Origin: Vairimorpha ceranae
Taxonomy: Eukaryota; Microsporidia; Nosematidae
Direction of reading: 5' to 3'
DNA length: 62,797 bases
NCBI RefSeq assembly: GCF_000988165.1
Contig: NW_020169313.1
Coordinates: 1 to 62,797, forward strand
The position numbers and the translations under genes were made by a program. Positions 57,660 through 62,797 of this stretch are shown piece after piece. Every line of letters begins with the position of its first letter. Position 1 is the first letter of the stretch. The notes below the pieces were generated by a model. That model saw nothing but the letters and a program-made list of their open reading frames with translations. It was not told the origin of the DNA and did no database searches.

Positions 57660-58490
57660 ATGGATCTAACAACTGTAACTGACATTCAAGACCACTTAGG
57701 AAATTTAAATATTTCTGAAAAACCTACAATTTTTATTGTAGTCGGTATGGCAGGATCTGGTAAGACTACTTTTTGTCAAAGATTGTATTCGTGGATATCA
57801 AGTGAATATTGCAAGATTGACACTAAAACAGGTCTTAATTCCTACATTTACTCTATAAATCTAGATCCAGCGGTCGTTAACACTAAAATGCCTCTAAATG
57901 TTGATATCAGAGAGCATATAGATTATTATGATGTTATGGAAAAATATAATTTAGGACCTAATGGTGCTATAACAACATCTTTGAATTTATTTTTAATAAA
58001 TATTGAATCACATTTTAAAGTAAAAAGTAATTTTGTGATTGTAGATACACCAGGCCAGATAGAATCTTTTACTTGGTCTTCTCCTGGTTATGTTTTACGT
58101 GATTTTTTTAAAAAGATTGGTAATGTATTAATGATTTATGTTGTGGATAGTGAAGTGTCACAAGATTTCTCTGTTTTTATGAGTAATATGATTTATAGTA
58201 TCAGTCTAATGTGTAGATACAGTCTTCCTGTGCTTTGTACATTTAATAAATGTGATATTATAGATTCTAATAAAATAGAAAGTTGGATACGAGACTATGA
58301 AGCATTTAGAGAAGATTTAGATGAAAATGATAATTCTACACCTTTGTTAGGATCTTTGGCTTTACATTTTGAAGAATTTTACAGTGAAATTAATACAGTA
58401 GCTGTTTCTAGTAAAACGGGAACAGGAAAAATAAACTTTTTTAAAGCGATAAATGACCTTGTGAGTAAAAAAAGTAAGAGTGACTTATGA
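57660..58490 (+). CDS. NPA3: GPN-loop GTPase (Npa3/GPN1)
   Basis: A 276-residue GTPase of the GPN family, which helps RNA polymerase II assemble and enter the nucleus. G1 is GMAGSGKTT at about 29-37. The family-defining GPN loop is NLGPNGAITTSLNLF near 97. G3 is VDTPGQIESFTW near 128 and G4 is TFNKCDI near 196. DTPGQIExFTWS is characteristic of GPN1 rather than GPN2 or GPN3. The acidic C-terminal tail of yeast Npa3 is shortened. The start at 57660 follows GCCCATTTT. Confidence 0.93.
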   Translation: MDLTTVTDIQDHLGNLNISEKPTIFIVVGMAGSGKTTFCQRLYSWISSEYCKIDTKTGLNSYIYSINLDPAVVNTKMPLNVDIREHIDYYDVMEKYNLGPNGAITTSLNLFLINIESHFKVKSNFVIVDTPGQIESFTWSSPGYVLRDFFKKIGNVLMIYVVDSEVSQDFSVFMSNMIYSISLMCRYSLPVLCTFNKCDIIDSNKIESWIRDYEAFREDLDENDNSTPLLGSLALHFEEFYSEINTVAVSSKTGTGKINFFKAINDLVSKKSKSDL

Positions 58491-58790
58491 ACATTTATAT
58501 TTTAATAAACTTTAAATATTTACAACATTAATTTTTAAGTTTAATTAGGCAGGTTTTTAAAATTTTATAGTAATTTGGTAAAATGGTGTTTCGAAATATA
58601 AATTATCTTTTAAAATATTTTTATTTTGTTGTCTTTAACTACAAAATAAAAGTAAACATAAATCAATCGACATGTGAAAATCATAAGTAAATTTATATCA
58701 AAGGTTAAACATACATGGCAGCTCATTATTTTTAAACTTACCCAAATAACAAAGTATCTTTAAAAATAATTTTGCATTTTTACCCCTAAA
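58491..58790. other. A+T-rich intergenic region
   Basis: Spacer of 300 bp before the Ste24 gene. Nothing is recognised other than the ACCCCTAAA start signal at its end. Confidence 0.5.
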
Positions 58791-60020
58791 ATGTTTGAAC
58801 ACGCAATTGTCTTATTTATGCTGTTTAATGCATTAGTAGAAATTTATCTTACACTTCGAAATATTATTTCATTATTTAAAGAAAGATCCAAAGTCGCTAA
58901 AAGTTTATCAACAGAAGAGGAGTACAAGCAAATGCAGGATTACAACAAGGATAAATTTTTTTTCTCAATTTTTAAATGTATAATTTTAACAATCAAGGAG
59001 GTTATTATTGTTAAATACAGAATCAATCAGCTGTTGTATGATAATTATTTTAGAAATTCTTACATGAGTCAAGTATTTTTTTTTCTAGCTAACTATAACT
59101 TAAATACTATTTTTGACATTCCTTTTCGCTTGTACAGTACATTTCGCATTGAACACATTCATGGATTCAATAAGATGTCTCTTCTTTTGTTTTTTACAGA
59201 TCTTGTAAAAAGTACGTTAATTTTTAATATAATCTTTTTTTTTATATTACATGTTGCGCTGAATCTTATTTCAAGTTATCTAAACTCATTTTGGTTATAT
59301 TTGTGGGTATTTATGTCTATCACACAGCTTGTCATGGTAGTAATTTATCCTGTTTATATACAGCCACTATTTAATAAGTTTACTGAACTTGAAGAAGGAA
59401 CTTTAAAAGAGAAAATTACTAGTCTTTGTAAAAAGATAGGATTTAAAGCATCTAAAGTTCTAGTCATGGATGGATCTAAAAGATCTTCTCATTCCAATGC
59501 GTATTTTATAGGTCTTTTTAAAGAAAAGAGAATAGTGCTTTATGACACGTTAAAGAATCAAATGGATGAAGATGAGATACTTGCTGTTCTTTGCCATGAA
59601 TTTGGCCATTGGTACAAAAGTCATACACTTAAGCTTGTTTTTTGTGCCTTAATTCAACAATTATTTTATTTTTGGTCTACAAATCAGTTACTTAATAACG
59701 AGTATTTTAGCAAGGCATTATTTTATCAGAATGAACCACTGATTATAAAGTTAATGTATGTTGTTTATTTTTTAAATATTGCAGAAATACCTATCTCTTT
59801 GTCTAATAATGTTTTATCGAGAAGTTTTGAAAGGGAGGCAGATGTTTATGCTGTTAAACAGGGTTATGGAAAAGAGCTTTCTAGTGCATTAGTTAAGCTA
59901 AGTAAGGAAAACAAAGGTAACTTATCTCCTGATAGCTTGTATTCTACATTTTACAACAGTCATCCTACTGTTGTAGAGAGAATGCAATTAATTGAAGATG
60001 AAATGAAGAAAATTAAATAA
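58791..60020 (+). CDS. STE24: CAAX prenyl protease Ste24
   Basis: A 409-residue integral membrane zinc metalloprotease of the ER that removes the last three residues of farnesylated CAAX proteins. The zinc site is LCHEFGHWYKSH near 267-278, with the third ligand in SFEREADVYAVKQGY near 345. Several membrane helices precede it. HGFNKMSLLLFFTDLVK near 122 is a conserved Ste24 block. The C-terminus YNSHPTVVERMQLIE near 390 matches the family's SHPPLxERL. It ends KKIK. The start follows TACCCCTAAA. Confidence 0.95.
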   Translation: MFEHAIVLFMLFNALVEIYLTLRNIISLFKERSKVAKSLSTEEEYKQMQDYNKDKFFFSIFKCIILTIKEVIIVKYRINQLLYDNYFRNSYMSQVFFFLANYNLNTIFDIPFRLYSTFRIEHIHGFNKMSLLLFFTDLVKSTLIFNIIFFFILHVALNLISSYLNSFWLYLWVFMSITQLVMVVIYPVYIQPLFNKFTELEEGTLKEKITSLCKKIGFKASKVLVMDGSKRSSHSNAYFIGLFKEKRIVLYDTLKNQMDEDEILAVLCHEFGHWYKSHTLKLVFCALIQQLFYFWSTNQLLNNEYFSKALFYQNEPLIIKLMYVVYFLNIAEIPISLSNNVLSRSFEREADVYAVKQGYGKELSSALVKLSKENKGNLSPDSLYSTFYNSHPTVVERMQLIEDEMKKIK

Positions 60021-60074
60021 CTGTTAGTTTTAGTAGATTTTTTTATTTTAAAATTTTTATTTTTTACCCTTAAA

Positions 60075-60401
60075 ATGAGTCGTAGATATTCCAAAGCCGT
60101 AGGACTTGCTGCATCTCTTCCTTTGGTAGTTAAAACTGGTAAATATAACATTGGGTTTAGAAGTGCATTGAAAAATATTATAAATAAGAAAGCAAAGTGT
60201 GTTATCGTATCAAGCAGTCTTCCTGCTGTTAAAAGAAAACAGTTAGAATATTACTGTGTTCTTGCAGGTGGTATCCCACTAAAATTCTATGAAGGTACAA
60301 ATAATGCATTAGCTAATTTATGTGAGTTGAAGTATAGAACAGGAGTTATGACAGTTTTAAATGTAGGAGAATCAGATTTACTTACAGAAAAAATAAATTA
60401 A
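60075..60401 (+). CDS. RPL30: Ribosomal protein eL30
   Basis: A 108-residue protein that matches eL30 over its full length: [40 protein letters not shown] and [20 protein letters not shown]. It is a large-subunit protein near the sarcin-ricin and peptidyl-transferase rim side that also contacts small-subunit elements. There is no intron in the gene, although microsporidian ribosomal protein genes are the usual place for one. The start follows TACCCTTAAA, 54 bp after the Ste24 stop. Confidence 0.96.
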   Translation: MSRRYSKAVGLAASLPLVVKTGKYNIGFRSALKNIINKKAKCVIVSSSLPAVKRKQLEYYCVLAGGIPLKFYEGTNNALANLCELKYRTGVMTVLNVGESDLLTEKIN

Positions 60402-60479
60402 TTATTTTTATTAATATATTATGATGTATTGTAAGTTCTTGTATCACTTTTTATTATTTTTGTTTTTTATCCTTTTTTT

Positions 60480-61043
60480 ATGGAACCGCAAAATTCTTCT
60501 GAAGTTCATTGTATCCTTGCAAAACTAACAGATTACGATAATCTTCTTAATGTACATTTACTTGAAAGTGTAATAGATACACACAAAAGAAATGTAAAAG
60601 ACAATTCTAAGGTGTTACAAGACATTGCTAACAATACAGAAATTTTAGAGAAGAAGATTTTAAATGTGGAGAATGAAGTTAGTAAAATTAAATTGTCACA
60701 TAACAAAAATAATGAGAAATACAAGATTGTCAACGGTGAACGGTTAAAATTAGCAAAGAGGTTCGTAGATTTAGAAAATGAATTTAGTAAAATGAAAAGT
60801 GAATTTGACGATCTGGATGTACTAATAAAAAAATATACAGATGAAATACGTTCAATAAGTAAACCTTCCTTTAATCAATTATATCTTGAACTTATTAAAG
60901 GATTTGGTTTGGAGTTTATAAACGATGGGAAACATATCTGTAGAGTTAGAAATACAAGAAAGAAATGTTATATAGATACAGAATTGGATGGGAATGTACC
61001 ACTTTATAAAATTTGTAATGAAATATGGGATAGTATGCAATAA
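60480..61043 (+). CDS. Kinetochore protein, Spc24-like
   Basis: A 187-residue protein with a long central coiled coil (about 40-125) and a small C-terminal globular domain. The end (LYLELIKGFGLEFINDGKHI, then VRNTRKKCYIDTELDGN, and CNEIWDSMQ) resembles the Spc24 C-terminus, which finishes with a strand-helix ending FWDxM. Spc24 and Spc25 form the inner half of the Ndc80 complex, anchoring it at the centromere. The similarity is structural more than by sequence, and Spc25 or another coiled-coil kinetochore protein remain possible. The start follows ATCCTTTTTTT. Confidence 0.5.
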   Translation: MEPQNSSEVHCILAKLTDYDNLLNVHLLESVIDTHKRNVKDNSKVLQDIANNTEILEKKILNVENEVSKIKLSHNKNNEKYKIVNGERLKLAKRFVDLENEFSKMKSEFDDLDVLIKKYTDEIRSISKPSFNQLYLELIKGFGLEFINDGKHICRVRNTRKKCYIDTELDGNVPLYKICNEIWDSMQ

Positions 61044-62649
61044 GTAATAAAGTTTATTACTATTTACTCTTTGTTTAAATATTTTATATTTTTTAACAGC
61101 TTTTATAGAAAAAAAACATTAAGATTGCATTGTAATAAAAAATCCAAGTTAAAAAATAAAAAAAAAAATGTTTAATTTAATTTGTATTGCAGCAGCAAAA
61201 ACTTTTTTTTCTTATTTAATAATTAGTACAATATTTGTTAAAAATACATAAAGCTTAGTTTTTGTATGTTATATTTTATTCTGTACAAAATATGTAAAGT
61301 ATAGTTACACAATACAAGCAAAAGTTTTTAATAGAATCACAAAAATATATTTTTTAAATTATAGTAGAAATTTTTTTTCCTTTACATTGCATGTTCCCAT
61401 CAGCACATGATCATTATCAAAGGCTTGTTTAATCAATTCTTTTGTTTGCAAACAATTTTTCGAAATGATAAATCTGTAACTTCTCTTTCTCATATTCAAA
61501 TTTAAATTAATTTGGTCTGTCCTTGAATATAAGATTTGATTACTTAAATTTAGAAAATATTCTTAATATATTTTACACATCTAGAAATACGTGAACTACG
61601 GGAAGGATAAAAACGGACTAAAATTAAACATAAAAAACGTTCACAAAATAGCATTGTTCAAATAAATTTCATAAACCCGACAGTACGTGTGTGTAAAAAA
61701 AAATAGAAACAATGCCTTCTATATTCTAAGAAAAATAAAAATCTATTTTATTAACTAAATAATAATATTAAATAGTCATAACACAATTAAAGTGTCGTGG
61801 TTTTCAGGGAGTGTGCCTGTTGCAAAAAAACATTCGATGATGTCACGAAAAAATCTGTTAATTTTCAAGTTAAGAGTGTTTTTACAATAAAAGGTTCTAT
61901 TGGTAGTAAACTTGCGGATAGTAGAAGGTTTTTGGTTACTAAAACTACTTTGACTCATGTTGTTTAAAAAATTTTCTTATTTATATTTAGGTTGATTAAT
62001 GAGCATTCTTGTTTTAGAAATGCACTATTTTTAAATTAAATTACTAATATGCGCGACGGATAAATTCAATAAAATAACATTTGTCTATTCTAAAAATGTG
62101 GTATGTGAATTATACAACATAAAGTATACGTTTTTTTGCTAAAATCATGTTATTTAAAAAGGAGATCTTTAAAAAAACTCATAAATTACGAATTTTTAAC
62201 CTTTTAATTAATTTATAAAAAGTTTGTATATTATTGAATAAAAGTAAATTCATAACAACTGCTTGTTTCTTTTTTTTCTTAATTTCTCTTAAACGTCATA
62301 ATTTACCAAATCGGGTATTTATTTAATCATCGCACCGTGTCATAGACAGGTTATCTTTTAATTAAGTAATTATTTAAAATCTAGAATAAGTAAGTCATTA
62401 AATAAAAAATAATGGCTGTCCTTAATTTATAAAAAAAAAGTATAAAATAAGAAACTATTATAATTATAACAATAAGCAATTTCTATGTTTAATTCAAATA
62501 TTTTAAATTAAATAATTAACTTAATTAATTTCTTCGTAATTCATTCAAACAGGAATACATCTAAATTTATAAATAACTTTGATAGATTAACATTGTTATT
62601 GTTTATTAATTAAAAAATTGCCTTAAAGTTTAACTTAAAAATACCCCTA
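61044..62649. other. 1.6-kb gene-poor region with relic frames
   Basis: There is no intact gene. The plus frame 61791-61964 (58 codons, no ATG) has protein-like composition with a Cys cluster (CACCKKTFDDV). A minus frame of about 45 codons starts at 61493 (MRKRSYRFIISK). Base composition around 61380-61960 is less A+T-biased than the flanks. This resembles the 44.3-46.1 kb region and may be an eroded gene or mobile element. From about 62100 the sequence is plain A+T-rich. Confidence 0.4.
61791..61967 (+). pseudogene. Possible gene relic with Cys cluster
   Basis: An open frame of 58 codons with no start. Its translation has a plausible protein composition: CACCKKTFDDVTKK near its start could be a broken zinc-binding site, then a run with FQVKSVFTIKG. 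The opposite strand also has a 60-codon ATG frame (61958 to 61776), and only one of the two, if either, was ever coding. I recognise no family. Confidence 0.25.
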
Positions 62650-62797
62650 ATGAATTGTTTATTATTAATTTCGATAATTTTTGCTTGTAACGATAAACCA
62701 AAATATAAACTATACGATGAAATTTTACAACATTCAAGTAAACCAAATTATACAATTGATACTGCGAATGAATCAATTCATGTTGTTATAATTTGCA
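62650..62797 (+). CDS. Secreted/lumenal protein, possible glycosyltransferase (partial)
   Basis: The start of a gene that runs off the window after 49 codons. The ATG at 62650 follows TACCCCTA. The first 13 residues (MNCLLLISIIFAC) look like a signal peptide or lipobox-like signal anchor, followed by the polar segment NDKPKYKLYDEILQH. The last visible residues, ESIHVVIIC, match the opening strand of GT8-type lumenal glycosyltransferases such as LARGE (IHVAIVCxGYN). That assignment needs the missing part. Confidence in the gene itself is high. Confidence 0.6.
   Translation, partial: MNCLLLISIIFACNDKPKYKLYDEILQHSSKPNYTIDTANESIHVVIIC

Noticed and set aside
57635..57685. Upstream ATG at 57685 for the exosome subunit
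   Set aside because: It would overlap the start of the GPN GTPase on the other strand; the ATG at 57634 carries the CCC signal.
61776..61958. Minus-strand ATG frame of 60 codons
   Set aside because: It has no CCC signal or recognisable motif and faces a protein-like frame on the other strand, so it is kept only as part of the relic region.

Overview
This window looks like part of a microsporidian chromosome. It is very A+T-rich. Genes are short, single-exon and close together, and the proteins are eukaryotic: MCM4, TAF11, condensin subunits, COPII Sec24, a SUMO E1 subunit and eL30. Most start codons sit 1-10 bases after a CCC run (CCCTTTTATG, TACCCTTAATG and similar). This is the CCC-like start signal known from microsporidia. 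The base composition suggests the Nosema/Vairimorpha group, but that placement is an inference. No virus, CRISPR array or intact transposon was seen.

Layout. 1-208: 3' part of a divergent large-subunit rRNA, then an A+T desert. 1-10.8 kb, mostly plus strand: a Upf2-like NMD factor, a long tandem repeat, three poorly recognised proteins, tRNA-Phe(GAA), a candidate structured RNA and an orphan protein. 11-17 kb: a small protein gene probably broken by a homopolymer indel, signal peptidase subunit 2, MCM4, a KH protein, a SNARE-like protein and a homeodomain protein. 18-25 kb: an FYR-like protein, a coiled-coil/winged-helix protein, condensin CND1, TAF11 and GluRS. 25-37 kb: DNA ligase I, Sec24, a G3BP-like protein, SerRS, a basic orphan, condensin CND2 and a protein O-mannosyltransferase. 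37-44 kb: a multi-BRCT protein, UBA2, V-ATPase G, a small orphan divergent from an E2F gene, and a Rad16-like ATPase. 44.3-46.1 kb: gene-poor, with decayed reading frames. 46-56.5 kb: ProRS, MUS81, TSR1, CK2 alpha, a tiny ubiquitin-like protein, UTP7, PFS2 and Rab GDI. 57-61 kb: an exosome RNase PH-like subunit divergent from a GPN1-type GTPase, Ste24, eL30 and a kinetochore Spc24-like protein. 61-62.6 kb: gene-poor with relic frames. The window ends inside a gene for a secreted or lumenal protein.

The genes are mainly housekeeping: replication and repair (MCM4, ligase, MUS81, Rad16, BRCT), chromosome condensation and segregation (two condensin subunits, Spc24-like), transcription (TAF11, E2F, homeodomain, FYR), RNA and ribosome work (Upf2, TSR1, UTP7, exosome, PFS2, three tRNA synthetases), and secretion and modification (SPC2, Sec24, PMT, Ste24, GDI). 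They are not arranged as operons. Notable points are two divergent pairs sharing only 25-28 bp between start codons, convergent genes 2 bp apart, the candidate structured RNAs and several species-specific-looking tandem repeats.
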